Shown here: piece after piece, positions 1 through 8,612 of the stretch
Numbering within the stretch: the first letter of the stretch is position 1
Layout of the letters: every line of letters starts with the position of its first letter
NCBI RefSeq assembly: GCF_011742925.1
Contig: NZ_WAEL01000005.1
Coordinates: forward strand, 186,001 to 250,000
Length of the DNA: 64,000 nt
DNA from: Fibrivirga algicola
GTDB lineage: Bacteria; Bacteroidota; Bacteroidia; Cytophagales; Spirosomataceae
Direction of reading: 5' to 3'
Notes under the pieces: generated by a model
Told to the model about the DNA's origin: nothing
The model's database searches: none
What the model saw: only the letters and a program-made list of their open reading frames with translations
Program-made: the position numbers and the translations under genes

Positions 1-2
1 TT

Positions 3-1865
3 GATCAGAACCTGGTTTTGCTCGACGAAGCCCCGGTTTATAACTCATCGCACCTGTTTGGTTTCTTCTCGGTCTTCAACCCCGACGCCGTTAAAGATGT
101 GAAACTCATCAAAGGCGGTGTTCCGGCCTTATATGGTGGCCGGATTGCCTCCATTCTGGATGTCCGCCTGAAAGAGGGTAACTCAAAAAAAGGCGAATTG
201 AATGGAGGTATCGGACTGATATTTAGTCGATTGTCATACGAGCGGCCGCTATTCAAAGGGAAGGGCTCGTTTATCATTGCTGGCCGCCGGTCGTATGCCG
301 ATGTATTGGCGCAGCCTTTCCTGACGGGAGATCTGAAGGGATCGCAGTTCTATTTTTATGACCTGACGGCGAAGGGGAACGTACGCCTCAACGAGAAAAA
401 CACCGTGTTTCTGTCGGGCTACTTCGGGCGCGATGTGTTCGGTGCTGACTTCGGTTTCAACTGGGGAAACGCTACCACGTCGTTGCGTTGGAACAAAGTA
501 TTCAATGACAAGCTGTTCCTGAATACGACCGCTTTTTACAGCAACTATGACTACTCGCTGGATTCTGACCTCCGGCGTAAGCCCGAGAATAGCAATGACT
601 ATTTCCGTACCAATTCAAAAATTGTCAACTACAGTATTAAGCCCGATTTTACGCTGTACTGGAACAAGAATACGGTCACTTTTGGCGGTCAGGCGTTGCT
701 CTACGATTTTCAGCCCGGTACGGCTACTGCAGCCAGTGCCGGTACGGTGCGCACCTTTGGCCTGAAAAGCAAGTACGCACTGGAAAGCTCACTGTATGTA
801 GGCAACGAACAGCAGGCCACATCGCGGTTACAACTCCAGTATGGGCTGCGCTACTCGTTCTACCAATACCTTGGTCCTGGTGAAGTATACACCTTCGGTG
901 AATCGCCGTCGCCCGGTCTTCGTAGCAGACCCGTCACCGAAACAAGAACGTACAAGGCCGGTGAAACCATTCAGACATACGGTAATCTGGAACCCCGGTT
1001 TGCCCTGAAGTATGATCTGAGCGCCGGCAGTTCGCTGAAGTTGAGTTACAACCGATTAGCTCAATATGTGCATCTGCTCTCAAACACCAGTGCTTCAACG
1101 CCGCTCGACGTTTGGACACCCTCTACCAACAACGTAGCGCCTCAACTGGCCGATCAGGTAGCGGCGGGTTACTTCCGCAACTTCGGCGGGGCCGACGGCA
1201 ACTTGTTCGAAGCATCAGTAGAAGTCTACTACAAATCATTGCAAAACCAGATCGACTACATCGACCGGGCTAATCTGGTGCTGAATCAATACCTGGAAGG
1301 TGATCTGCTGACGGGCAAAGGCCGGGCCTACGGCGCTGAGTTTTACCTGCGCAAAAGTAAAGGGCAGATCAATGGCTGGGTGAGCTATACGCTGGCCCGG
1401 ACCGAGCGGCTGGTGCAGGGCGTAAACGAGAACAACTGGTACCCTACCCGATTCGATAAGCGCCATACATTAAATGTCGTTGCGCTTTACGATCCTATTC
1501 GGTCAAAGCGATGGAGTTTCTCTGCCACTTTCGCGCTTGCCACCGGCACGCCCGCTACGTTCTTCAGCAACCGCTACACGTTCCAGAATATTGCTGTAGG
1601 CACTAACCCCGACGACGTTCGGAATAATTACCGCATCCAGCCCTACCACCGCCTCGATCTGGCCGCCACGCTGCAGGGACGTAAGAAACCAGGCAAGCGT
1701 AAAGAAGACAACTGGGTATTTTCGGTTTATAATGCCTATGCGCGGAAAAACCCATTCTCGGAATATTATCGCGCCAATCCCGAAAATGTATTTCAGACCC
1801 AAGCCATTCGGTACTCTGTGTTTGCAACTATCATTCCGTCGGTTACTTATAATTTCAAGATCTAA
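3..1865 (+). CDS. TonB-dependent receptor, 5' end outside window (partial)
   Basis: This is the C-terminal part of an outer-membrane TonB-dependent receptor. The frame is open from the window edge, so the true start lies upstream; the TTG at 18 is internal. The first visible residues are the end of a plug domain (LLDEAPVYN, then GGVPALYGGR and SILDVRLKEG), followed by about 550 residues rich in alternating aromatic and polar residues, typical of a 22-strand beta barrel. It ends in a short strand, VTYNFKI. Receptors of this class import large ligands using TonB energy. The next gene, 38 bp downstream, is a DUF4249 lipoprotein, a frequent partner of such receptors in Bacteroidota. The signal peptide and carboxypeptidase-like domain expected at the N-terminus cannot be seen. 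The ligand is unknown. Confidence 0.9.
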   Translation, partial: DQNLVLLDEAPVYNSSHLFGFFSVFNPDAVKDVKLIKGGVPALYGGRIASILDVRLKEGNSKKGELNGGIGLIFSRLSYERPLFKGKGSFIIAGRRSYADVLAQPFLTGDLKGSQFYFYDLTAKGNVRLNEKNTVFLSGYFGRDVFGADFGFNWGNATTSLRWNKVFNDKLFLNTTAFYSNYDYSLDSDLRRKPENSNDYFRTNSKIVNYSIKPDFTLYWNKNTVTFGGQALLYDFQPGTATAASAGTVRTFGLKSKYALESSLYVGNEQQATSRLQLQYGLRYSFYQYLGPGEVYTFGESPSPGLRSRPVTETRTYKAGETIQTYGNLEPRFALKYDLSAGSSLKLSYNRLAQYVHLLSNTSASTPLDVWTPSTNNVAPQLADQVAAGYFRNFGGADGNLFEASVEVYYKSLQNQIDYIDRANLVLNQYLEGDLLTGKGRAYGAEFYLRKSKGQINGWVSYTLARTERLVQGVNENNWYPTRFDKRHTLNVVALYDPIRSKRWSFSATFALATGTPATFFSNRYTFQNIAVGTNPDDVRNNYRIQPYHRLDLAATLQGRKKPGKRKEDNWVFSVYNAYARKNPFSEYYRANPENVFQTQAIRYSVFATIIPSVTYNFKI

Positions 1866-1903
1866 GTTAGTAGCAGGGCAACGCGCTGCTAAACTAAATT
1901 ACC

Positions 1904-2821
1904 ATGAAACGTTCGTTTTATTCCTTACCGCTGCTGGGTACGTTACTGGTCGCTGCGCTGCTAAGCAGTTGCGAGACAGTAATCAATACGAGCATAACGT
2001 CTGCACCAACTCAACTGGCAGTAGATGCCTGGTTGACCGATCAGCCCGGTGAGCAGCAAATCCGGTTGACCCAGACAACTAACTACTTTAATAACGCCAC
2101 GCCAACGCCCGCGCTAAGCGCCAGTGTAACAGTAGGCGACAACGCAGGTCGGGTATTCACGTTCACCGATCCTGACAATGATGGAGTGTATACCTGGAAA
2201 CCGGCCAACGCTCGCGATACAACCCGGATCGGCATGATCGGACGTACCTACGGGCTCAGTATTCAGTATCAGGGGGATAGTTACGTGGCGTTTTCGCAGA
2301 TGGCACGCGTGCCTAAAATCGATTCACTGACGTTTACCAAGGAGCCGGTCAGTCCTGTATCAACCGAGACGGGATACCGGGCGCAATTTTACGCCAACGA
2401 CCTGCCGGGTGCTGTCGATTACTACTATATTCGGTTTTACCGAAACGGGACCTTACAAAGTCGACCACAGGACATTGTGTTGGCCTATGATGGGGCCTTC
2501 CGGGGTAGTGCCAACACCGACGGATTAATGTTTATCCGCCCAATCCGACGGTCGGTCAATCCCGACAAGTTTTACGCCATGAACGATTCTGTCCGAGTAG
2601 AGCTACGGTCAATCACGGTGGACGCTTATCTCTTTTGGGAGTTATTACGCGGCCAATTGCAGAACACAGGGCTGTTTGCAACCCCGCCTTCGAACGTACC
2701 CAGCAATATTAGAAATCAGACAACGGATGGTAAAGCGGCAGTGGGCTACTTTATGGTGTCGCCCGTCCGCACACGAACAGCCGTTGTATCGGCCGCCAAC
2801 TTACGAGGCGATGGGGCGTGA
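1904..2821 (+). CDS. DUF4249 family lipoprotein
   Basis: The protein has 305 residues. It starts with a lipoprotein signal (MKRSFYSLPLLGTLLVAALL, then SSC), so Cys23 is the probable lipidation site and the mature protein should be membrane anchored and exposed to the periplasm or cell surface. The body has the DUF4249 pattern: a short beta-rich first domain (QLAVDAWLTDQ, SASVTVGDN) followed by a longer region with a YYYIRFYRNG strand. Known family members sit directly after TonB-dependent receptors in Bacteroidota, as here, and are assumed to help that receptor, though no biochemical role is established. The gene is 38 bp downstream of the receptor and probably cotranscribed. Its last 21 bp overlap the end of a small opposite-strand ORF (2801-2950). 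Confidence 0.85.
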   Translation: MKRSFYSLPLLGTLLVAALLSSCETVINTSITSAPTQLAVDAWLTDQPGEQQIRLTQTTNYFNNATPTPALSASVTVGDNAGRVFTFTDPDNDGVYTWKPANARDTTRIGMIGRTYGLSIQYQGDSYVAFSQMARVPKIDSLTFTKEPVSPVSTETGYRAQFYANDLPGAVDYYYIRFYRNGTLQSRPQDIVLAYDGAFRGSANTDGLMFIRPIRRSVNPDKFYAMNDSVRVELRSITVDAYLFWELLRGQLQNTGLFATPPSNVPSNIRNQTTDGKAAVGYFMVSPVRTRTAVVSAANLRGDGA

Positions 2822-2950
2822 TAAGCCAAAAAGACGTCGGCCAAGTACATAAACGGCCATAGCGCCGATGATAAACAGGCTAGCCGACACAGTGAGAAAT
2901 ACGCCAACGAAGGCGAGGCACGTCAACACAAAGAGGAGCAGGCTTTTCAT
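2801..2950 (-). CDS. Possible small hydrophobic membrane protein (49 aa)
   Basis: An open frame of 49 codons runs from an ATG at 2950 to a TAA at 2803-2801. The product begins MKSLLLFVLTCLAFVGVFLT and continues with a second hydrophobic stretch (SLFIIGAMAVYVL), then a basic tail (GRRLFGLSRP). This looks like a one- or two-pass membrane peptide. It fills the otherwise empty gap between the DUF4249 gene and udk and overlaps the DUF4249 stop tail to tail. The codons look normal for this genome. I do not recognise a family, and a chance ORF is possible at this length; coding conservation in relatives would settle it. Confidence 0.45.
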   Translation of the reverse strand: MKSLLLFVLTCLAFVGVFLTVSASLFIIGAMAVYVLGRRLFGLSRPIAS

Positions 2951-3104
2951 AAAAATGGCGATAAGAATAACACTAGTTTTTCTTATCGCTGTTCAATTTT
3001 TGTGCCAACTTCTGTAGAAATGCAAAAGATTTGGTATGATCTATAGGATTTGTTCCTGCTACCGCGGAGGAACGCACATGTAGCGCATTCTTGTCGAAAT
3101 TGAT

Positions 3105-3719
3105 TTACACAACCTTCGCCTTCAGGTATTCAATAACCACATTCAGGCCTTTTTGGTAGTGTATGTTGTTGGGAATCACGATATCGGCCTCGGCGCGATA
3201 GGGTTTTATAAACTGCTTGTAAGTTGGTTTTACGTGGTTTTTCCAGCGATACATTACATCATCGAGGTCGTAGCCACGTTCTTCGGCATCGCGCTTCACC
3301 CGGCGTTCGAGCTTGATGCTGTTTTTGGCGTCGATGAAAATTTTCAGATCCATCTGGTCGGACAATTCCCGGAAGTGAAACACGAAAATGCCTTCTACCA
3401 CGATAATGGGCGCGGGCTCAAACGTTAGTATCGTCGGAATAATATCAGGGTTATTAAAGGTGTATTCCTTCTGCGTTACGGTTTCGCCCCTGCGTAATTT
3501 CCCGATATGTTCGGCGTATAAGTGATGATCAATGGTTTCGGGCATGTCGAAATTATGGATGCCTTGATCATCAACGGCAATTTCGTCGAGGCTGCGGTAG
3601 TAGTTATCCTGCGAAATGAGGCAGACCTGATGCGGTTGAAACGCATTCAATAATCCTTTCAGAAACGACGTTTTACCGGACGCGCTGCCGCCGGTGATGC
3701 CAACAATGTATGGTTGCAC
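3105..3719 (-). CDS. udk: Uridine kinase
   Basis: The 204-residue protein is a cytoplasmic uridine/cytidine kinase of the phosphoribulokinase/uridine kinase fold, which phosphorylates uridine to UMP in pyrimidine salvage. The P-loop GGSASGKT is at residues 10-17, followed by the substrate segment SQDNYY. FDMPETIDHHL and IVVEGIFVFH match the conserved middle of Udk, and RRVKRDAEERGYD is the lid region. Length agrees with the family, about 205-215 residues. The start codon is GTG at 3719; no in-frame ATG lies just upstream. The gene is transcribed away from ilvD, with a 256 bp gap that also holds the ilvD control region. Confidence 0.93.
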   Translation of the reverse strand: MQPYIVGITGGSASGKTSFLKGLLNAFQPHQVCLISQDNYYRSLDEIAVDDQGIHNFDMPETIDHHLYAEHIGKLRRGETVTQKEYTFNNPDIIPTILTFEPAPIIVVEGIFVFHFRELSDQMDLKIFIDAKNSIKLERRVKRDAEERGYDLDDVMYRWKNHVKPTYKQFIKPYRAEADIVIPNNIHYQKGLNVVIEYLKAKVV

Positions 3720-3903
3720 AAGTATTGATGAATAAGTCTGTAAACACCTGGCTGACCAACCTAGCTGGCCACCCTTCTACAAAGGTACGTTAGCCAGGTA
3801 GTTCGACACCAATCCGCGGTGAGGACTAGCCTATAAGTTGGTGCAGATCCGCTTATTCTATGGGCGGACCTATATTCTGACTACGATTTTAGGCTAAAAA
3901 TGC

Positions 3904-3950
3904 TTGCGTAATCGACTTGAACGCTGTTCCTTTACAGCGTGATTACGCAA
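3904..3950. promoter_or_regulatory. Nested inverted repeat in the ilvD leader
   Basis: A perfect 10 bp inverted repeat (TTGCGTAATC at 3904-3913, GATTACGCAA at 3941-3950) encloses a second perfect 7 bp repeat (ACGCTGT at 3921-3927, ACAGCGT at 3934-3940, loop TCCTTT). On the right the two arms are directly joined; on the left a 7-nt bulge separates them. It ends 25 bp before the ilvD ATG and 2 bp before the palindrome at 3953. It could be an RNA hairpin in the leader or a pair of protein-binding dyads. There is no T-run, so it is not an ordinary terminator. Confidence 0.6.
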
Positions 3951-3952
3951 TC

Positions 3953-3966
3953 AGCGAAATTTCGCT
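3953..3966. promoter_or_regulatory. Palindromic operator candidate upstream of ilvD
   Basis: The 14 bp perfect palindrome AGCGAAATTTCGCT ends 9 bp before the ilvD start. The same 14 bp recur as part of a 16 bp palindrome upstream of leuA (21189-21204). The layout TAGC-GAAATTTC-GCTA resembles the Lrp/AsnC consensus YAGHAWATTWTDCTR, so an Lrp-type regulator sensing branched-chain amino acids is a reasonable guess, but this is inference. Confidence 0.65.
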
Positions 3967-3975
3967 AAAAGAATA

Positions 3976-5676
3976 ATGATTACAGACGCCCCTGCCACCC
4001 AATTAAACCGGTTCAGCCAGACGCTCACCCAGAAAATGGACAACCCAGCCGCCAAAGCCATGCTTTACGGTGTAGGATTGACCGCCGAAGACATGCAGAA
4101 GCCCCAGATTGGCATTGCCAGCACGGGCTACGAAGGCAACACGTGCAACATGCACCTCAACGGTCTGTCGGTTTATGTTAAGCAGGGCATTCAGGCCAGT
4201 GGGCTGGTTGGATTGATCTTTAATACCATCGGTGTTTCCGACGGCATGACCAACGGTAACGATGGTATGCGCTATTCGTTACCCAGCCGTGACCTCATTG
4301 CTGACAGTATCGAATCGGTGGTGATGGCGCAGTGGTACGACGGTGTGGTAACGGTCGTTGGTTGCGACAAAAACATGCCCGGTGCCATTATGGCTATGGC
4401 TCGTCTCGATCGGCCCGGTATTATGGTCTACGGCGGTACCATTCGGTCGGGCCATTATAAAGGGCAGAAACTCGATATTGTATCGGCGTTTGAAGCGCTC
4501 GGTAAAAAATACGCAGGCAATATCTCAGACGAAGATTACGAGGGCGTTATCCGTAACTCGATTCCCGGCGCGGGTGCCTGCGGGGGTATGTATACGGCCA
4601 ACACCATGGCCAGCAGCATTGAGGCGATGGGCCTGAGCCTGCCATTCAGCAGCAGCTACCCCGCTACTCACGAAGGCAAGCAGGAAGAGTGCAAAAAGAT
4701 CGGGGCTGCCATGCGCATCCTGCTCGAACGCAACATCACGCCCGCTGACATTATCAGCAAGAAATCGCTCGAAAACGCGCTGACGGTGGTTATGGCGCTG
4801 GGTGGTTCAACCAATGCGGTGCTACATTACCTGGCTATTGCCCGCGCGGCTGGCCTCGACCTGTCGCTCGACGATATTCAGGCGATTAGCGACTGGGTAC
4901 CGTTCCTGGCCGATCTAAAGCCGAGCGGCAAGTACTATATGGAAGACATGCTGGCCATTGGCGGTGTGCCGGCGGTGATGAAATACCTCTACCAGAATGG
5001 CATGATCCACGGCGATTGCCTGACGGTGACCGGGAAAACGGTGGCCGAAAATCTCGAAGAAATTCCGGAACTGAATTTCGAGAATCAGAGCATCGTTCGT
5101 CCCCTGAGCAACCCCATTAAAGCGACCGGACATATCCAGATTCTGCGCGGCAACCTGGCCCCAACAGGTTCCGTCGCCAAAATTACCGGTAAAGAAGGCC
5201 TGCGTTTTGAGGGTACCGCCAAAGTGTGCGAACATGAAGGTGAGGTAATCGATGCGTTGTCGAAAGGCGAAATTTTGCCCGGTCAGGTGATCGTTATCCG
5301 GAACAGCGGCCCCAAAGGCGGCCCCGGCATGAGCGAAATGCTGAAACCAACTTCAGCCATTATGGGTGCCGGTCTGGGCGATAAAGTGGCCCTGATCACC
5401 GATGGTCGTTTCTCGGGTGGTACCCACGGTTTCGTCGTTGGTCACGTAACGCCCGAGGCCTTTGAAGGTGGTCCTATCGCTTTCGTAAAAGATGGTGACC
5501 TGATCACACTTGATGCCGTTGGCCGGGAGCTGACGCTCCATATTTCAGATGAAGAAATGGCCGAACGCCGCAGCCAGTGGACCCCACCCGCGCCTCGGTT
5601 TACGAAAGGTGTTTTGGGTAAATACATCCGAAATGTGAAGTCTGCCAGCGAAGGCTGCGTGACGGACGAAATTTAA
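3976..5676 (+). CDS. ilvD: Dihydroxy-acid dehydratase
   Basis: IlvD dehydrates 2,3-dihydroxyisovalerate and 2,3-dihydroxy-3-methylvalerate to the 2-oxo acids that precede valine/leucine and isoleucine. The 566-residue length is normal. Iron-sulfur ligands are visible as Cys57 (GNTCNMH), Cys130 (GCDKNMPG) and Cys202 ([12 protein letters not shown]); three cysteines in these contexts fit the family's cluster site. The C-terminal domain carries GGPGMSEML and the GRFSGGTHG motif. It is the first gene of the ilv cluster and is preceded by a nested inverted repeat and a perfect palindrome shared with leuA, so it probably carries the regulated promoter for the downstream genes. The methyltransferase ORF begins 18 bp after its stop. 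Confidence 0.97.
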   Translation: MITDAPATQLNRFSQTLTQKMDNPAAKAMLYGVGLTAEDMQKPQIGIASTGYEGNTCNMHLNGLSVYVKQGIQASGLVGLIFNTIGVSDGMTNGNDGMRYSLPSRDLIADSIESVVMAQWYDGVVTVVGCDKNMPGAIMAMARLDRPGIMVYGGTIRSGHYKGQKLDIVSAFEALGKKYAGNISDEDYEGVIRNSIPGAGACGGMYTANTMASSIEAMGLSLPFSSSYPATHEGKQEECKKIGAAMRILLERNITPADIISKKSLENALTVVMALGGSTNAVLHYLAIARAAGLDLSLDDIQAISDWVPFLADLKPSGKYYMEDMLAIGGVPAVMKYLYQNGMIHGDCLTVTGKTVAENLEEIPELNFENQSIVRPLSNPIKATGHIQILRGNLAPTGSVAKITGKEGLRFEGTAKVCEHEGEVIDALSKGEILPGQVIVIRNSGPKGGPGMSEMLKPTSAIMGAGLGDKVALITDGRFSGGTHGFVVGHVTPEAFEGGPIAFVKDGDLITLDAVGRELTLHISDEEMAERRSQWTPPAPRFTKGVLGKYIRNVKSASEGCVTDEI

Positions 5677-5694
5677 CCAACTGCCTGCTCGCTT

Positions 5695-6276
5695 ATGTAT
5701 ACCGACACCGTCAACACGCTTCCTGACCGCTTTTCGGCAATAGAACTTGCCAGTAAGTCCATCCGTTTTTCGATGCCGTCGGACCTTCAAACGGGGGCGC
5801 TGCTAAAAACGCTGGTTGGGTCGAAGCCAAAGGCGCGTGTGCTGGAGATCGGCACGGGCACAGGGTTGGCAACAGCTTGGCTACTGGCCGGTATGGATGC
5901 CGACTCGTCACTGCTTTCGATTGATAATGACGCAACGTACCAGGCCGTTGCCGACAATATTCTGGGCGATGATACCCGTTTGCAACTGCTGTGTACCGAT
6001 GCGGGTACGTGGTTGGAAAACGAAAAACAGACTCAGCAGTTCGACTTAATTTTTGCCGATGCCTGGCCCGGTAAATACGCGAACCTCGATGCGGCGCTGG
6101 GTACGTTGTCGGCCGGTGGTATGTACGTCATCGATGATATGCTGCCGCAACCCAACTGGCCGGAAGGTCATGCCGAGAAAGTCGATAAACTCGTTGCCGA
6201 TCTGGAGAGCCGAGACGACCTGCAGTTGGTCAAACTAGCCTGGTCGACGGGAATTTTGATTGCTACGAAGAAGTAG
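5695..6276 (+). CDS. Class I SAM-dependent O-methyltransferase-like protein
   Basis: A 193-residue Rossmann-fold methyltransferase. The SAM-binding motif I is VLEIGTGTGLA (residues 49-59), followed by an acidic SIDND at the end of strand 2 and LIFADAWPGKY around residues 118-128, the position where O-methyltransferases of the catechol/caffeoyl-CoA type hold the metal-binding Asp. The ending strand GILIATKK fits the same fold. The length is slightly short for that family (about 210-220). It lies between ilvD and ilvB with gaps of 18 and 48 bp and must be cotranscribed with them, yet no methylation step is known in the pathway. Substrate unknown. Detoxification or tRNA modification are equally possible. 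Confidence 0.8.
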   Translation: MYTDTVNTLPDRFSAIELASKSIRFSMPSDLQTGALLKTLVGSKPKARVLEIGTGTGLATAWLLAGMDADSSLLSIDNDATYQAVADNILGDDTRLQLLCTDAGTWLENEKQTQQFDLIFADAWPGKYANLDAALGTLSAGGMYVIDDMLPQPNWPEGHAEKVDKLVADLESRDDLQLVKLAWSTGILIATKK

Positions 6277-6324
6277 CCGCTTGAACACAACAAACTGAAC
6301 AGTATCAACAACCTGCACCACTCT

Positions 6325-8067
6325 ATGGAAACGGTCAGCGTCTTACCTGAACTAACAATCGAACCGACGGAGATCAAACTCATGTCGGGCTCGGAGGCCC
6401 TCATGCGCTCGCTCGTAGCCGAGAAGGTCAATACCATTTTCGGATATCCTGGCGGGGCGATCATGCCCGTGTATGATGCGCTCTACGATTTTCAGGACCA
6501 GATCAACCACATTCTGGTGCGCCACGAACAGGGTGCTGGGCACGCCGCGCAGGGCTATGCCCGTATGCAGGGCCGCGCAGGCGTATGTCTGGTAACATCA
6601 GGCCCAGGGGCAACCAACCTGGTCACCGCCATTGCCGACGCGCTGATTGATTCAACGCCGTTGGTGTGTATTGTGGGTCAGGTGGGTAAGAAACTGCTGG
6701 GCACTGACGCCTTTCAGGAGGCCGACGTGATGGGTGTAACCATGCCGATTACGAAATGGAACTACCAGATCACCAGCGCCGACGAGGTGCCGGAGATCAT
6801 GGCCAAGGCGTTTTACATTGCTCAGTCGGGTCGACCCGGTCCGGTGCTGATCGATATGACCAAGTCGGCACAGCTGGAGTTGATGACACAGCCGTTTGTG
6901 TACGAACGCTGCCAGACGATCATCAGTTACCGGCCCCGTCTGGTTCCTAAGCAAGACCAGGTCGAAGCGGCGGCAAAGTTGATTAACGAGGCAAAACGCC
7001 CCTACATTTTTGCGGGTCATGGCGTGCAACTGGCCAAAGCCGAAGAAGAGCTGCTGGCTTTTTCCGAGAAAACGGGCATTCCCGTAGCTACCACGCTGCT
7101 GGGCCAGTCGACTATTCCGACCAATCATCCGAACCATGTGGGCTGGCTGGGCATGCACGGTAACTACGGCCCCAACGTGCTGACCGATCAAGCCGACGTG
7201 ATCATTGCCATCGGTATGCGCTTCGACGACCGGGTTACCGGCGACGCCAGCAAGTATATCAAGCAGGCGAAAGTGATTCACATTGAGATCGATCCGGCTG
7301 AAATTGACAAGATCATCAAGGCGCATGCGCCCGTTGTTGGCGACGCCAAAGAGGTATTGAAAGCCCTGTTGCCGCTGGTCAATGAAAATGACCATACCGT
7401 ATGGCGCAATGAGTTCAGGAAATACGACGTGATCGAGAACGAGAACATCACGGCCCCTGAGCTGAGTGGCGATACCGAGAAGATCAAGATGGCCGAGGTG
7501 ATTGACCTGTTATCACGGAAGACCAACGGTGATGCCGTACTGGTAACCGACGTGGGTCAGCACCAAATGATGGCCTCGCGCTATTATCAGTTCCGGCAAA
7601 AGAACAGCCTCGTTACGTCGGGCGGTATGGGTACCATGGGCTTTGCGCTTCCCGCTGCGTTTGGTGCGCAGGTGGCCGCTCCCGACCGGCAGGTGGTCGC
7701 TATCATTGGTGACGGCTGTTTCCAGATGACGTTGCAGGAATTGGGGACTATCGTGCAGAATAAGCAACCGGTGAAAGCCATTATCCTGAACAACAACTTC
7801 CTGGGTATGGTACGGCAGTGGCAGCAACTCTTCCACAGCCGCCGCTACTCGTTCGTAGAGCTGCAAAATCCAGATTTCGTCACGATCGCCAAAGGCTTCG
7901 GCATGGCGGGCCACACCTGCAACGAGCGCGAAACCCTTTCGGATTCGCTTGACCAGATGCTGGCGTACGATGGCCCCTATCTGCTGGAGGTAATCGTTGA
8001 AAAAGAAGAAAACGTGTTCCCAATGGTGCCAGCCGGTGCCAGTGTGTCACAAATACGATTGAAGTAG
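6325..8067 (+). CDS. ilvB: Acetolactate synthase, large (catalytic) subunit
   Basis: IlvB joins two pyruvates, or pyruvate and 2-oxobutyrate, to acetolactate or acetohydroxybutyrate. The 580-residue protein has the three ThDP-enzyme domains. The N-terminal one contains GYPGGAIMPVYDAL and the catalytic Glu68 in RHEQGAGHAAQGYAR. The central FAD-type domain has GMRFDDRVTG. The C-terminal ThDP domain has the GDG...NN motif (GDGCFQMTLQEL, then LNNNFLGMVRQWQ). The chosen ATG leaves an N-terminal tail of about 20 residues before the conserved SGSEALMRSL. The regulatory subunit ilvN begins 2 bp after the stop, so the subunits are translationally linked. Allosteric control by valine through IlvN is expected from the family. 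Confidence 0.97.
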   Translation: METVSVLPELTIEPTEIKLMSGSEALMRSLVAEKVNTIFGYPGGAIMPVYDALYDFQDQINHILVRHEQGAGHAAQGYARMQGRAGVCLVTSGPGATNLVTAIADALIDSTPLVCIVGQVGKKLLGTDAFQEADVMGVTMPITKWNYQITSADEVPEIMAKAFYIAQSGRPGPVLIDMTKSAQLELMTQPFVYERCQTIISYRPRLVPKQDQVEAAAKLINEAKRPYIFAGHGVQLAKAEEELLAFSEKTGIPVATTLLGQSTIPTNHPNHVGWLGMHGNYGPNVLTDQADVIIAIGMRFDDRVTGDASKYIKQAKVIHIEIDPAEIDKIIKAHAPVVGDAKEVLKALLPLVNENDHTVWRNEFRKYDVIENENITAPELSGDTEKIKMAEVIDLLSRKTNGDAVLVTDVGQHQMMASRYYQFRQKNSLVTSGGMGTMGFALPAAFGAQVAAPDRQVVAIIGDGCFQMTLQELGTIVQNKQPVKAIILNNNFLGMVRQWQQLFHSRRYSFVELQNPDFVTIAKGFGMAGHTCNERETLSDSLDQMLAYDGPYLLEVIVEKEENVFPMVPAGASVSQIRLK

Positions 8068-8069
8068 CA

Positions 8070-8603
8070 ATGACGACTTACACCATTTGCATTTTCACGG
8101 GCAACACCATCGGGTTGTTGAACCGGATTACGATCATCTTTACCCGGCGGCGCATCAACATCGAAAGCTTGACGGTGTCGGAAACAGAGCGAAAAGGGGT
8201 GTCGCGCTTTACCATCGTCATTCGGCACGAGTCGCGGGATGAGGTGGAAAAGATTGTGCGGCAGATTCGGAAGATCGTGGAGGTGCTGGCCGTCTTTGGC
8301 TACCTCAACGACGAGATCGTGTTCAACGAAATTGCGCTGTTCAAGATCTCGACCCCACTAGGTAGTAAACCCATCGACGTAGAGACGATCAATAAACAGC
8401 ACAAAGCGTGGGTCGTATATTGGGGCCTCGATTACGTAGTGATCGAGAAGACCGGTAGCGAAACGGAGATCTTTGCCTTCTTCGAATACCTGCGTCAGTA
8501 CGAAATCCTTGAATTTGTCCGTTCGGGGCGCGTCGCTGTTGGCAAAACAGAGAAAGGGCTGGTTGAGTACCTCCCCGAAGCCGAATGGGCCTATTATTTG
8601 TAA
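8070..8603 (+). CDS. ilvN: Acetolactate synthase, small (regulatory) subunit
   Basis: A 177-residue regulatory subunit. Residues 1-75 form an ACT domain starting TYTICIFTGNTIGLLNRIT, with the glycine-bearing turn that binds the amino-acid effector, and INIESLTVSE. The second half is the small-subunit C-terminal domain, with the pattern EIALFKISTP and a late FFEYLRQYEILEFVRSGRVA. It sits 2 bp after ilvB. In related enzymes this subunit raises catalytic activity and confers feedback inhibition by branched-chain amino acids. Nothing is missing for a functional subunit. Confidence 0.95.
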   Translation: MTTYTICIFTGNTIGLLNRITIIFTRRRINIESLTVSETERKGVSRFTIVIRHESRDEVEKIVRQIRKIVEVLAVFGYLNDEIVFNEIALFKISTPLGSKPIDVETINKQHKAWVVYWGLDYVVIEKTGSETEIFAFFEYLRQYEILEFVRSGRVAVGKTEKGLVEYLPEAEWAYYL

Positions 8604-8612
8604 CGATTAGTC

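Noticed and set aside
3917-3976. A possible 19-residue leader peptide from TTG 3917 ending TAATG at the ilvD start
   Set aside because: Ile, Leu and Val make up only about a quarter of it, which is ordinary. The frame also runs through the nested dyad and palindrome, so it is probably accidental.
6652-7395. 247-codon open frame opposite ilvB
   Set aside because: It is a shadow of ilvB: codon positions mirror the real gene and the product has no domain character.
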